From Tetradesmus obliquus (lineage: Eukaryota; Chlorophyta; Chlorophyceae; Sphaeropleales; Scenedesmaceae), in the NCBI GenBank assembly GCA_030272155.1, contig CP126194.1, positions 5,075,501 through 5,139,500 on the forward strand: DNA of 64,000 nt, read 5' to 3'. Each line of letters opens with the position of its first letter. The first letter of the stretch is position 1. Both the position numbers and the translations under genes were made by a program. Below the pieces are notes generated by a model. That model had not been told where the DNA came from. It searched no databases and saw nothing but the letters and a program-made list of their open reading frames with translations. Of the stretch, positions 1-11,603 are shown piece after piece.

Positions 1-253
1 GCAGCATGTGCCGTGACAAGGGTGTGAGCGGCGGATGCAGCAGCAACATCATGAGCAGTCCCTGCTCTTGCTACTGGCAGGGGCAGCAGTGCTTCATTGT
101 AGGCTCCTCTGGATGACTTGGCAGCACAGCATCTTTGCTGCTTGGCTGGTCAAGTGCAGCTGTGGCCGCAACGCGCTGATGCTGCAGCTGCTGCTCGCCC
201 AACTCTACTTCAGTTGCTGCTGGGCCTGCAGCTTGGTTGCTGTGGTTGTCGTT

Positions 254-1089
254 TTAGGCGCAACTCAGCTGGCTGGCAATGCTCTGCAGCAGTGAGTCTG
301 GTGCGTCAGCAATGTAGTTGTGGCCCAGCCCCTCCAGCCACACCTCTTGTAGTGCTGCTGTGGTGTGCTGCTGCCATGCAGACACCTGCAGCGCCAGGGG
401 ATGATGGGGTGCGGGATGGTTAGTGTAGTCTTTTGTGGATGTAGGCAGGTTGTAGCTTGTGGCAGCAACAGCAGATCCAGCTGCTGCATGCCTTTGTACA
501 GTAGAATCAGCGTCCCTGTTAGTTGCGCTCTGCCGTTGTGGCAGCGGCGACATTGCACTCCGCTGCTGGTTGCAAGCGGGATGCAGCCGTGTTTTATGGC
601 AGTTATGTATGCTGCCGTCTGGGTGTACTGCTGTGCTTGACCCACCTGTGGTGCTGTGTACCTGTTGTCCAGCCGCGCGCCGATTGCTGTTATGGGCACA
701 CTTGTCATCACATCAGGCGTGCTTGGCTGCACGGCATGCAGCAGCAACATGTCGGTCGTGTGGTCACACACGAGTTTGTGAGCCGGCACATCACATCTCT
801 CTAACAGCTTAATGATGCTGTCACGGGTGTCTTAGCAGCAGCCAGCTGTTTCTTATGCCGCACACTGAGCGGGCCGCTTCAGTTATGCAATGACGGTACA
901 TGGTCAGTGTGCTCAGCATGCTCAGCATGCGACATAGCGGCACCTGTATTGGCATGCGCGCAGGTGCGAGTCGTCTCGTCAGTGTGCAGTCACTGCTGGC
1001 GTTACCTTGTATGTTTCTACCAGTGTAAAATCATCCTTGAGCACGGGATACACAAAGGCTTTGATCTTGGGCTCAGACTGCAGGGGTAC

Positions 1090-1126
<37 letters not shown>

Positions 1127-3106
1127 GCAGGAAAGCAGCGGAAAGTGAGCACACATAGATCTACGAACGCGCTTGTCCAGTGTATGTAACACGTCGTGAC
1201 GCCACAGGCAGCATCAATGCAACATGATGTATTTCTGCTTGCAGCATAGAATCAGCGAAGGCAGGCTGCACCAACGTCACCCCAGCCCAATTAAAAGGCT
1301 GCAAAAAAAAGACAGCAGTAGGCTATGAACCAGCAGCACAGTAACCATTACTGGGTTGAACCCGGCAGGGACACAAGCAAGCAAATGGAGAGGCCCGCCA
1401 ATCCACAACTAGGAGAGTGCCATGCATATCATGGCCGACAGGGCCTGCTTCACCGGCTGGCACAGCAGCAGCGCCAGCAGCAGCCTACCAGCTGAGGGTT
1501 TGCGCCGTAGCGCCGCTCAAAGGCCTGCCAGAATGCATCCGCTTCCAGCGTGTGCAGGCGCGTGGCGTCCAGGTCATGCTCAGCGCCATGCAGCGCAGCC
1601 GCCCTGCAGTGCGGCACAGCAGAGTCATCAGGCGGTGGGGGGGTCTTGGTGGTCTACCCCTCACCAATAGAGAGGCAATAATAGTCGTAGTTTCCGCTCC
1701 GTTACGGGGCGCGGTTGCCAATGCCGATTATATGGCTTACAAGAAGACTATTATCATTAGCAGAGTCATCACGCATGAACAACTTCAAATGACTTGTGTT
1801 TGAACTGCCGTTCCAGCCTCTGGTGGAGAACACTGCCGCTGCTGACCTGTGCGCCGCCAAGCAACATATGCATTTGCAGCGAAAGGGCGGGTAGAACCAC
1901 AGCGCTGCCATTGTGAGGCGCACCAGCCACCTGCAAGGCTGGTTCAGCTGCATCTTGCAACATCAGCCTGCCAAGGCTTTTGTCACTTTTCTGAACATCC
2001 GAAGCACTTGTGAGCAGCTGCGCACCTGTTGCCTGACACGTACAGCCGCAGTGGCAGGGGCAGCTGGCGCCGTGCCAGCTCCTGCAGCACCTCCCACGCC
2101 AGCCAGGCGCCCATGCTGTGGCCAAACAGCGCATAGGGGCCAGACCTGCGAGTAACGAAGCGAATACATCTTGATGTGCTCTGGCGGGAAGCATGTGCAG
2201 GGCCAAACACTGATAGGTGCAGATGTTGTGTTTGCCGCTGCTTGGTGGCGTTCAGCAATTTGCCAAGCTGCGTGGACAGCTCGTGTACTGCTGTTACTGA
2301 AGCAGAGTGGCAGTTGGGCTGTTGGCTGCTGCTGGCTTTGCCAGGCAGTATCCTCGACAGAGCTGCTGCACGATACAGCACTTGAATCAGCCCACAAACG
2401 CACAGCATGCTCACGCAAAGCTGCTGGCCAGTGCGTCCACTATCTGGCAGCTGAGTTGGCACATGTTGGTTGTGCATGGCTCGCGCATCCTGCTGGCATG
2501 GCCTGGCAGCTCCACTGGAAGGACCTGCAGGCACGTGGCGCAGAAACAGCACAGCACCCTTGTTTAGGTCCCATTCTAGAGCTTCACGGATGCTGTTGGT
2601 ACTGTTCCACGGCTGGGGCAGTTTGCGCATACTAGGTAGCTGTGCGCAGAGTAGAAAGGTTATGAATGCAGCGGGCCTCTTGCAGGCGGCGAGGCAATCA
2701 GGGGCCCAGGGCGATTGACCAGAAGCAGCAGCTACATGCTCACCTGGACGTGTGGTGCCAAGCGCTCCGACCATGCGTGGAACACCGCAGCTCCCATGCC
2801 AGCCTGCATGCACACAGGGCACAGCTGGTCACCATGCCTTCGCCCCTGTCTTAGTTGCTGCACCCCTGCTGCAGCAGCTGCTGCTTATTAGAATGCAGCT
2901 ATCTGCTGGATCTGTTGCTGCACCATAATCCTTGTCGACAACCTGTTCTCAGAACTGCAAGTGGGCTGGCAGTTAGACACACCGGTACTGTTCAGCACTA
3001 CAGACACAGCTGTTGGCCAGGCCAGGCTGACCTGAGGGAAGCAGAACAGTTTGACTGCATCCGCGTTGGTTTCCACCCCACGCTTTGGCAGCAACCAGTG
3101 AGACAT
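254..3106 (-). CDS. Type II thioesterase (alpha/beta hydrolase), 8 exons
   Basis: Predicted 254-residue stand-alone thioesterase that would release acyl chains from an acyl carrier protein or polyketide synthase. Exons (minus strand): 3032-3106, 2744-2803, 2415-2524, 2026-2145, 1489-1603, 1006-1077, 646-726, 254-385; all phases join. An in-frame TGA lies directly before the ATG at 3106. Visible family marks are the strand LFCFPQAGMGAAVF near the start, the ELPGHASRMREP segment, the nucleophile elbow GHSMGAW (about 2110-2125), SGNR, the block DAFWQAFERRYG, the acid-bearing strand TAIGARLDNRY and the catalytic His in LEGLGHNYI near the C-terminus. The length fits the 240-260 residues usual for the family. 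The family's RAPH motif reads RAAL here. No transit peptide is seen. It is head to head with the DapB gene. Substrate is unknown; polyketide or fatty-acid release is inferred from the family. Confidence 0.85.
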
Positions 3107-3430
3107 TCAGCAGCGCCTTGATGCAGCAGCAGCCTGGTTTCTTGGACTTGCCTTTGCTGGAGTCTGTCTGTCTGTCAGGACAACTGGTGCACAGCAGACA
3201 CCTGACAGCACAACGTATACACGCGATCAATTACAGAAATCAAATCTATTAAACGAATGACATCGTGAAGTCCGTTGGAGCTCCAGGAAGGGACCTGTAC
3301 CGGCACACACCAGCTTTGAGACCGAATGACAAGTTGCAAACGCGCAGTGACCACTAGTGGTGCGTATGTCCTGCAACGATCAACATAAACTAGATATTGA
3401 AGGGAGTTGCTGATTGAGTAGCTTTAGCAA
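3107..3430. promoter_or_regulatory. Bidirectional intergenic promoter region
   Basis: These 324 bp separate the start codons of the minus-strand thioesterase and the plus-strand DapB gene, so both promoters must lie here or in the 5' leaders. No clear TATA box is visible. Confidence 0.45.
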
Positions 3431-4757
3431 ATGGCAGCCACTATGCAGCTGCAGCAGCAGCAGTCGGCCAGAAGGGTTGTCTCACGTTCAGCGCGTGTGC
3501 AGCGGGCTGTGATGGTGCACGCATCGCCTAAGCCAGCTGTGATGGTCAACAGCTGCACTGGCAAAATGGGCAGGGCAGTGGCAGAGGCAGCAGTGCGGGC
3601 AGGGCTAGACCTGGTGCCATACACGCTGTGCGGTGCCACAGAGGTAGCAGCAAACAAGGCAGTAGAAGTGGCGGGCAAGCAGCTGGAGCTGGTAGGGCCT
3701 GACACCCGGGACAACCTCATTGAAGAGGTGGGCTTGCTGCCTTATATGAAGGAGGAAATGATACCAGATGCTCTGCAGCTGACATCACAGCAGAGATGCT
3801 CACAGCAGCGTGAAATTCAAAAATTGCTTCACGAGCGCGTTGTCTGGCCATTTGCTTCCTGGCTTGCAATGCAAGAATGCCTTGAACAGACGATATCTGC
3901 TCACTTTACACCGTCATACGTTCACAAGAAGTGCTGTAGCTGCTGTGCGTAACCCGCCATGACGTACTGGCGGCACCCCCACATCTGGCATGCAGTGCTG
4001 CTGTGTTTCATAGCTTTGCTGTTGCGTTTGTCTTTGGGCAGGTGAAGCAGCAGTACCCCAACCTGGTCATGGTTGACTACACGCTGCCGGACGTCATCCA
4101 TGACATGGCAAACCTGTACATCAAGCACAAAACTCCCTTTGTGATGGGGGTGAGACGCACTGCAGCTGATCTGCCAGCCTTCAAATGGTACAGCTGCAAC
4201 GAACTGTGCTCTTGAGTCTGGGTTGCAACTGCTGGAGCTACAGCAGCAGCTGCTGAAGGTGTTGCCATGTGTGCAGGTCAAGCATCAGCAGGAATAGTGT
4301 GTAGAGCAGCAGCCACACAGAGCAGCTTTGCAAGGCAGCTCAGTCCATCCCTGCCACTGTGTACTCAGCAGCTTGGCAAGGCAGCAGCTCAGTCCATCTC
4401 TGCCACTGTTAAGATACCTTTCAGGATACTGATGCATGTTTGTTTCCTGTGTGGTGTTGCAGACAACTGGCGGCGATCGGGCAAAGCTAGCAGCAGATGT
4501 CAAGGCAGCAGACCTGTATGCAGTCATTGCACCGCAGATGGGGAAGCAGGTGAGGCAACAGACGCCTCAGTCAGTACTTTTGCACGCCAGAGTCAGCTAG
4601 AGTAAAAGCAGATAACAGAGAGCAAGAAGCAGCCGCAGTTCCATGCGATACAGCTTGGCAGCCAGTTCTATGGAAGAGAGCCACAGCAGCGCAAGTGTAC
4701 CACAGGCGGCCTTGGCAGACTGCTTTCTCATGGTTGGGAGCCGCTGCCAGCAACATG

Positions 4758-4788
<31 letters not shown>

Positions 4789-5670
4789 TGGTTGCGTTCC
4801 AGGCCATGATGGAGATGATGGCTGACACCTTCCCGGGAGCCTTCTCAGGCTACACACTCAAGGTGACCAGCCCCTGCTGCACAGCTGTTGCATGCGATGT
4901 CACCCAACGTGTACGCAAGATTTGGCTCATGCAAGCACGCCATCATCCTCTCTGCTGTGTGCATTGATGGCGTGGTCCCTCAACCAGCGCCCTGCCAGCT
5001 TTTAGGCACTCCATGTCAGCAATTGCCCTGGATACTCACCTTACCCGCACCATGCAGGTGACTGAGAGCCACCAGTCCAGCAAGAAGGACACCAGCGGCA
5101 CAGCCAAGGCCATCGTCAACTCCTTCCAGGGCCTGGGCCTGGACTTTGACGTGTCACAGGTGTGGCAGCATGCTGAAGTTCAAGATGGGTGCAATCGATT
5201 CTTGATTGCAGAGCAGCAGCGGCTGCACAGCAGGCAGCAGCTGCACTGCTGCCATGCTTGGCATTGCCCTCACCGCACTCTGTTGCAGGCTCTCACTCAT
5301 TGCCACATGGGAATACGCAAGCAACCCCTGCCTGCACGTGCATGCCTTACCCGTGACGTCCCGCCCTGCCGCCCCACCCCACCCCCCTGCCTTCTCACAT
5401 CAGATCGAGCTGGTGCGTGACCGGGAGCAGCAGCTGGGCCGCATGCGGGTGCCCGAGGATGCACTGCTGGGCCATGCCTTCCACACCTACCAGCTGCTCA
5501 GCCCAGATGGCAGCGTGTCATTTGAGTTCCAGCACAACGTATGCGGCCGCACAATCTATGCAGAGGGCACCGTGGATGCGGCGCTGTTCCTGGCACGGCA
5601 GGTGCAGCAGGGAGCCAGCCAGAAGCTGTACAACATGGTGGATGTGCTGAAGGCTGGGGCGATGCGATAA
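3431..5670 (+). CDS. dapB: Dihydrodipicolinate reductase, plant type, plastid, 6 exons
   Basis: 4-hydroxy-tetrahydrodipicolinate reductase (EC 1.17.1.8), which reduces the cyclic intermediate of the diaminopimelate route to lysine using NAD(P)H. Exons 3431-3727, 4042-4149, 4463-4549, 4788-4862, 5058-5159, 5404-5670 are all phase 0 and give 311 residues, close to plant enzymes. Residues 1-31 are rich in Arg, Ser and Ala and look like a chloroplast transit peptide. The nucleotide-binding loop is NSCTGKMGRAV. MVDYTLPDV and KTPFVMG follow, then IAPQMGKQ, and the catalytic and substrate region ESHQSSKKDTSGTAKAI with the Lys and the SGTA turn. The C-terminal domain ends FLARQVQQGASQKLYNMVDVL. Intron 2 contains a tandem duplication (4321-4409) and exon 4 is preceded by a CTG run that includes its acceptor. 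Confidence 0.95.
4321..4409. repeat. Tandem duplication in DapB intron 2
   Basis: Two direct copies of about 40 bp, 4321-4360 and 4367-4409. They share the core ctcagtccat and the end ctgccactgt, with a few substitutions and a 3-bp insertion in copy 2. Not coding. Confidence 0.8.
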
Positions 5671-5730
5671 GGGGGCTGCTGAGCTGGCGGCTGCAGCAGC
5701 GACTCGGTTAGCGGGGTTTCTAGGAAGCTA

Positions 5731-5735
5731 TGTAA
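5731..5735 (+). terminator. TGTAA poly(A) signal for DapB
   Basis: TGTAA lies 60 bases after the DapB stop codon. TGTAA is the known polyadenylation signal of chlorophyte green algae. Confidence 0.6.
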
Positions 5736-5985
5736 CCTATGCACAAGTGCTTTTGGAGGGATCGCAGTCCTGTACAGTATTGATCAGCGTGAATGACTCC
5801 GCCAGGGTTGCACAATGACGGTGCAGGCATCAGCTTCGTAGCTCTGGTACAGCTGCTTTTGTCGTGAAAGCATGCTTCTCTGCGCAGAGAGCACAGCTAC
5901 AGGAAGCATCGTACTTACCATCACAGCTCTGCATGATGCAGAAAATGATGGTGAACACACGGTGTGGCACTGCTAAAGCCGTAGG

Positions 5986-5990
5986 TTACA
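5986..5990 (-). terminator. TGTAA poly(A) signal for the coiled-coil gene
   Basis: TGTAA on the minus strand, about 155 bases downstream of the stop codon at 6146-6148. The stretch 5671-6145 otherwise holds only the convergent 3' regions of DapB and this gene. Confidence 0.5.
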
Positions 5991-6145
5991 CTGTGGGTTG
6001 CAACCAAGGGATGTTGCAGATGCTGTCAAGCATACAAAACCAGCAACAGCAGCATTCTCAGCTGCACTGCTGCAAAATTGACGCAGCTGGATCCCATGGG
6101 CCCCCAGAAACACCTTGAAACAGAAAAGCAGTCTTGTCTGCTGTG

Positions 6146-8808
6146 TCAGATCCTCCTGTTGTCCCTCAGGTTGGTGAAGGCTCGCTCCCCGTGCAGCACC
6201 TTCTTGTGCACCCAGCTGTCAGCCTCAGCCAGCGGCGCGTTCAGCTCGTCAAACTTGCGCTGACGCCACTCAGTCAGCTGCGCAACAGAGACAGAAACAC
6301 AAACACGAACAGCAGTCGCACACCGTCAGCCGTGCTCTGCGCATGGCATTGTCAAGCAGTGCTGCACTCACCGGATCAAGACAACCGAGGCTTTCAGGAG
6401 CTGCATAAATATAGCGAGTCAGGGCAGCTGTGCAGGAAGCTTCCTGCTGGTGGCGTGACAGCGCAAAGAGACAGCTACCGGCACCATCCTTGACCTTCAC
6501 CTCTTGCTTCTGCTGCTGCAGCTGCTGCTGCTTTGCCGTCTTGCGCTGCACCTTCTCAGCCTTGAGGGTGTCCTCCAGCTGCTGCTTGGCCAGTGCTGCA
6601 GCTGCTGCATCTGCCAGCTTCTGTACAGCAGCAGCCTGCCTGAGCGCCTGCTTCTCAGCCATCTGCACCGCAGTACACAAACTAGCAGCGTCAACATGTA
6701 TCCTACCTTGAGCAAAGTGCTGCGCTGCACTAAACAGACACGTGTTTGGAGGCACTGCCAGCTGATGTTTGTGCATGGCAATCATAGCCTGGATATCTTC
6801 CAGAGCACCACAGAACAAAAGCCAGCCAGTCCCTGCATACCTGTTGCTGCAGGTTTTGCGCTGTGCGCTGCGCCGCCTGCTGCTGCGCTGCTTTGCGTGC
6901 TGCTGTGTCAGCCGCCTGCCGCGCCTCGTAGGCAGCCGCCTCCCTAGCAGCCTTCTCCTCTGCCGCGCTGCACACGCGATACAAAACAAGCACACCGTCA
7001 GCAGCGCTGTCGGAGCACTCAGCACGGCACAAGCTTGGCTGGCACGGCAACACAAAAACAGCATTACCATGAACAGCAGCAGCTCTGCCAGACGCTCTGC
7101 CAGACGATGCTGAAATGCTGGTGCTGCCGCAGCATGACATGGCGGCTGCGTGGCTGGACAGCAGCAACCCATCCATCACATCAAACAACAGCTGCAAGTG
7201 CGCGTGTTTGCCAAACCGTGGCTGCATGTCTATGTTTTGAATGCGCCTCACATTGCGTCGCGCTCCGCCTTGCGCTCCAGGCTGAGCCCACCGGCGCGTT
7301 CGTACTTGGCGCGCTGCCTGTCCCGCCACGCCTGCTGGTCGGCCAGCCGCTTCGCCTCAGCCGCATCCATGGCCTGCAGCGCATCCAGGATCATGCGTAA
7401 GCGCAAGCATGCGTAAGCAGTGCGTGCAGAGGTTTGAAAGGCAGCGCTTCATTGGAACAGCAGCAGCAGCAGCACCAAGAGCGCCTTCACAATGCCGCAC
7501 TGACTACTGAATCTGCCTGGGCAGCATCCTTATTCCCACCCCTCGGCAACCAAGGGCTAGCTGCCCTGTCACTCTCCAGCCAGCTGCCATCACTACCCAA
7601 GATCTCTCATTGTACATTCACTGCTGCTGCTGCAGCCTCCCGCCTGCAGCTTCAGGCCTGCAGCCCCTGCGCCGCACCTTCTTGCACTCCTCTGTGTAGC
7701 GCCGCTCCTGCTCCAGCCGCGCAGCAGCAGCCAGCCGCTTCGCCTCAGCCCCAGCCAGCGCCTCAGCCTTAAATGCCTCCAGCTTCGCTCTGTTCTCAGC
7801 TGCCCTGGCAGCAGCAGCAGCAGCCTCTGCAGCCTCTGCAGCAGCCAGCTCGGCGCGTTCTATTGCTTGCTCTCGCGCTGCTGCTTCTGCCTGTGCCTGC
7901 CGCACCGCCTCTGCCTCTTCCTGCTGCTGTCGGTACAAATTCCACTGCCGCTGCTGTGCAGCCCGCAGCTGCTGGGTGTCCTGCAGCTCAGCCTGGTACG
8001 CTGCTGCCAGGGCCTCATCTGTTTCTCTGATCTCCCGCAGCTTGGCTTGGCGCTCTGCCTCCTTTTGTGCTTCGCGCTCTGCCAGCTGTGCTGCCAGCTG
8101 TGCGCGCAGCTGGGCCTGCTGCCGCTGCTTGTCTGCCTGCCACTGCTGGTCCTCCTCCTGAGCTAGGCGGTCCTGTGTGCAGGAGCAGAGCAGGTGCAGT
8201 GAAGACAGGCATGAGGTTGACGTTGAGCAAGTGCTGCTTGTCGCACGGCTTGACAAACCCTGCAGCCCATAGCAGGAATCCTACCAATGTTGAAAGATGG
8301 CTTGAGGACCGCTGCTGCAGCACATGCACTGATGGACCGCTGCTGCAGCACATGCACTGATGGACCGCTGCTGCAGCACATGCACTGATGGACCGCTGCT
8401 GCAGCACATGCACTGATGGAATGGTCAGCATAGCTTGGGCACACCGCAGCACTGCTTACCTGCTGCTTCACGATGCGGTCAAATGCATTCTCTGTCAGGT
8501 GCGCCTTATGCTCCAGCAGCAGCGTAGGCACCACATTCAAGTCAGGACTCAGCACTGTGGCCACCTGTCAGTAACATGGGCAGCAGCATGCAAGCACCAG
8601 GTGTCTGGGTTAGCAGAAGCAGTCGCTGTGCGGCGCCTTGTGCAGGTATGCAGCTACTACTGCTGTTTTGCACTGCTGAGCATTTGCACAGTCAGTTTGT
8701 GTCCTTGCAGGAGCCGCATGTCACAACATGCAGATTGCACATTCAGCTCCTGTTGCCAGCTGCTGGTGTCAGTGGATGCATGGCACGCACCTGCTGCTTT
8801 GCCCTGAG

Positions 8809-8843
<35 letters not shown>

Positions 8844-9592
8844 ATAGTGATAGTCCACTGCCACTGCTGCCTGCACCGCAGTGGCTGCTTGTCCGCTGTT
8901 CAGTTGCTGGTGGCCGCTGCTGCTCAAAGATGTCAGTGCTGCGCTTGCTTGCTGTTCTAATGGACACAGCTTTCTTTGCAGCTGCTGGTCCTGCAGGCTT
9001 CCAGCCAGCTGCTGATTGCTGTGCCTTGGGCTTTGCCTGCAAGATGCATGCATGCATGCTGTGAGAAACATGCAGAGGTGTGCTACTGTGCTGTCAGCAA
9101 CTACAGGCAGCATCTAGCGTGCTACCTGCCTAGCACATACAACCTGCAGTCCTGCAGCAACTTGCAAGCTTGCAAACTTGCAAGCTGAAAGAGGACAGCT
9201 GCCGTTTTCTGTTGCTCTACCTGTTGTTGGCTTTGCAGCATGGCCTTTGCCACCTCCTCCTTGAGCACTGCATATGCTTCATCTGATGCAGCGTTGCTGT
9301 TGATGAAGCGCTCACACAGCTGCAGCGCCTTCAGCAGCCCATCGCGGTGCTGGGAAGCACCATTATCCTGCAACCTGGCTAACACTGCAGCCTGCGCATA
9401 CCAATGAACATGCATGGCTGCCATGTCAAGCAGCTGAGTGTTGCTTAAGATGCTGTGCAGGTGTGCTAGCCTAGTTGCTGTCAGTACTGCTACAGTCATG
9501 ATGTCGAGTGTGATGTCGAGCGGCAACTGTACTGTAGCTAGCGCATAACTCACCTTGAGCTTACGAGCCGAAGCCTGCGCTTCACCGCCCAT
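6146..9592 (-). CDS. Long coiled-coil protein of unknown function, 9 exons
   Basis: Not assigned to a named family. Exons (minus): 9554-9592, 9221-9367, 8791-9036, 8460-8564, 7678-8172, 7252-7373, 6841-6967, 6501-6662, 6146-6277, giving 524 residues in phase. A 6372-6662 form of exon 8 is also in phase and adds 43 residues. Residues 1-62 are helical, followed by a low-complexity Ser/Ala/Lys linker. A short conserved-looking segment (TVLSPDLNVVPTLLLEHKAH) comes next. About 290 residues of highly charged Ala/Gln/Glu/Arg helix follow, with heptad character and no Pro, then a distinct C-terminus with LTEWRQRKFDELN. The long uninterrupted helix resembles trichohyalin/trichoplein-type proteins, which in green algae are often ciliary or basal-body parts, but I see no diagnostic motif. 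Start at 9592 is chosen because it gives a clean 13-residue first exon; an upstream in-frame start near 9625 is possible. Confidence 0.7.
8307..8418. repeat. 28-bp minisatellite, 4 copies
   Basis: Four perfect head-to-tail copies of a 28-bp unit (8307-8334, 8335-8362, 8363-8390, 8391-8418) starting gaccgctgctgcagcacatg, inside the intron between the 8172 and 8460 exon edges of the coiled-coil gene. Each unit contains a CTGCAG. Confidence 0.95.
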
Positions 9593-10442
9593 TTGCTCCT
9601 GTCCTGTCCTGCCCCTGTCCAGCAAACGTATGCCAACTGCGTAGCTCGTGTTGACGCAAGTGAATCAAGATATCAATTGAGAAAGTTTGAGGGGGACTAG
9701 AGTCGCTGTAGTTTCGGCAGTCCGGATATGGTACGGAAAGGGTAATCTGGCAAAGCCCTAGTCGTGAGTGACTTCAACAATGCCAGACAACTTCAGAGGC
9801 TGATGTTTCAATGCAGTATACGCGTGTTTGCACCTGGGATACTATTTGTTGTAAGGCATCACTGTGCATATTCACTGCAGGTGCTCAAGCAGGGTAAAGC
9901 CAGCTGCGTTGTTTGTTGAGACCCGGCTGCTATGAGATAGCTGCATGTTGTCTCACTGGATACTTTTACCATGTGGCAAAACAGAGAACGCACCATCTGC
10001 AACCGCAACAAAGCGTTGCAATACTTCATCCCTCGGATCACTTATTGCTGCTGCCGGCTTGGCATATATGCCGGCATGCATGCCAGAACCTTCAGCCTGT
10101 ACAGTTACATGTGACCGTTGCATCTGCGCTGACCCAACAACAGTTTTACAACAACTGTGTCCAGAAGCGTAGTGACCCAGGCTGCCTAAAAACACGTTGG
10201 CAACAACACACAGCAGCCTCAACCATCCCATGCACTCCATACCCAACTCGCAGCGTGCTGTAGCTCTAACAGTGATGTTGCGAGAGCACAGTCAGACTGC
10301 TGGTGCGCCGCGTAGACGCTACAGCACCTCAGAAACCAGTGCTGTCAGCAGCTGCAAACCCACGCCCTGATCATGCATATAGGTGGATAACTCCCACACG
10401 GACAGGGCCACGGGCGCCGCCGTCAAGATTGGCAACCAACAT

Positions 10443-10474
10443 GCCCTAGCTAGGGCCTTACTAGGGCCCTAGTA
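10443..10474. repeat. Pair of perfect palindromes
   Basis: gccctagctagggc (10443-10456) and tactagggccctagta (10459-10474) are both self-complementary and share the CTAGGGC core. Confidence 0.85.
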
Positions 10475-10702
10475 GGGCAGGCTTGCCAGACAACACATAA
10501 ACTTAACAGTAATATACGGTTGAAAGGTGCAGCATGCACCGCGCATAGGGCTGCACATGCTGATGGTTGCGCCTAAGTTCATCTCAATCGAATGCTGCCA
10601 CCTACTGAAACAACTCCGCAACATGCAAGGGGCGTGTCATACATTCAGGCCAGACCCATGAGCAAGGTGATGCTGCCACAGCCAGCAGTTGGCGCGCGAG
10701 AG

Positions 10703-10750
10703 GCATGCCTAGCGCATGGCATGCCTAGCGCATGGCATGCATATGCATGC
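10703..10750. repeat. 16-bp tandem repeat capped by a palindrome
   Basis: gcatgcctagcgcatg occurs twice in tandem (10703-10718, 10719-10734) and is followed directly by the perfect palindrome gcatgcatatgcatgc (10735-10750). Confidence 0.85.
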
Positions 10751-11493
10751 TGAACACCATCTGTTGTGGCGGCATGCCCAGGGATGAATGCACACGGGCA
10801 CTGCCCTGTGGCACAGCAATGCTGCCTCATCACAGGCGCAGTCTGCAACAACTGCTAAGGATGCAACTTTACAAGTGCTAAGGATGCAACGTCACATGTG
10901 CTAGAACATGGCCAAACTGACATCAAACTCGGTACCATTGTCACTAACAACGTGGCAAGGCTGGAAACACTGAGGTATGCAGCAGAAGCAATGAAGGCAG
11001 CTCACACAATACGCATAACAGCAGATCCATCAGCGTCTGTCATGCAATTGTTCAAAATCACCGCCATGCTTTTTCAAAAAAGTTAGGCCATATGTTGTTC
11101 TTTTGGCAGGTACAACTGTCCCAGAATCACCGCAGGGAGCAACAAAAGGACGCACAACAACGATATTCACGCGCTCATAAGACCGGCAATGACTGGCTGC
11201 TGCACAGTGAGAGCTGCAGGCAGCACCAGCCGCTACAGCTGCCATGCAGACCCAACACACCCAGCCACAAAATGGAACAACCCCAGGCTCCACTTCAGCA
11301 CAACTGCTGCTGCCAGCAAGCACACGTCTGCGGGACACTAGCACGCTTCTAAGCATCCATGATACATACACACATAGTAATGGTGCATCATATGTACGTA
11401 CAGCATATGTCACTGCCGGCAGACTGTGGCAGATGTCACCAGTCAGACCTGATGACCGCCACACAACTGGTTAAATAAGGCCTCAACTAAAGA

Positions 11494-11547
11494 TGCCTGA
11501 TAAAATTCACACACGTGCACGTACACGTGCCTGATAAAATTCACACA
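11494..11547. repeat. Short direct repeat
   Basis: tgcctgataaaattcacaca is present at 11494-11513 and 11528-11547. The spacer is rich in ACGTG/CACGT, about 60-110 bp beyond the stop codon of LRR copy 1. Confidence 0.8.
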
Positions 11548-11603
11548 TGTGTTGCAGCTGCGCACACAGAAGCCATCTATGCACGCATATACAATCAACC
11601 GCA

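Larger units (their letters stand above)
9593..11603. other. Intergenic region without a supportable gene
   Basis: About 2 kb between the coiled-coil gene start and the end of LRR copy 1. I see no convincing exons. It holds several perfect palindromes and a short direct repeat, listed separately. Confidence 0.5.

Noticed and set aside
1905..1925. RAPH-like mini-exon in the thioesterase
   Set aside because: It would need non-consensus splice sites; direct joining of 2026 to 1603 is in phase and gives a family-like sequence.
8750..9060. Plus-strand Cys/Leu-rich frames opposite CAG-rich exons throughout the window
   Set aside because: These are antisense readings of CAG/CTG-rich exons (poly-Leu, poly-Cys, poly-Ala) and carry no independent support.
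10898..11086. Plus-strand open frame reading LEHGQTDIKLGTIV
   Set aside because: Only 62 codons, with no domain and no splice signals supporting extension.
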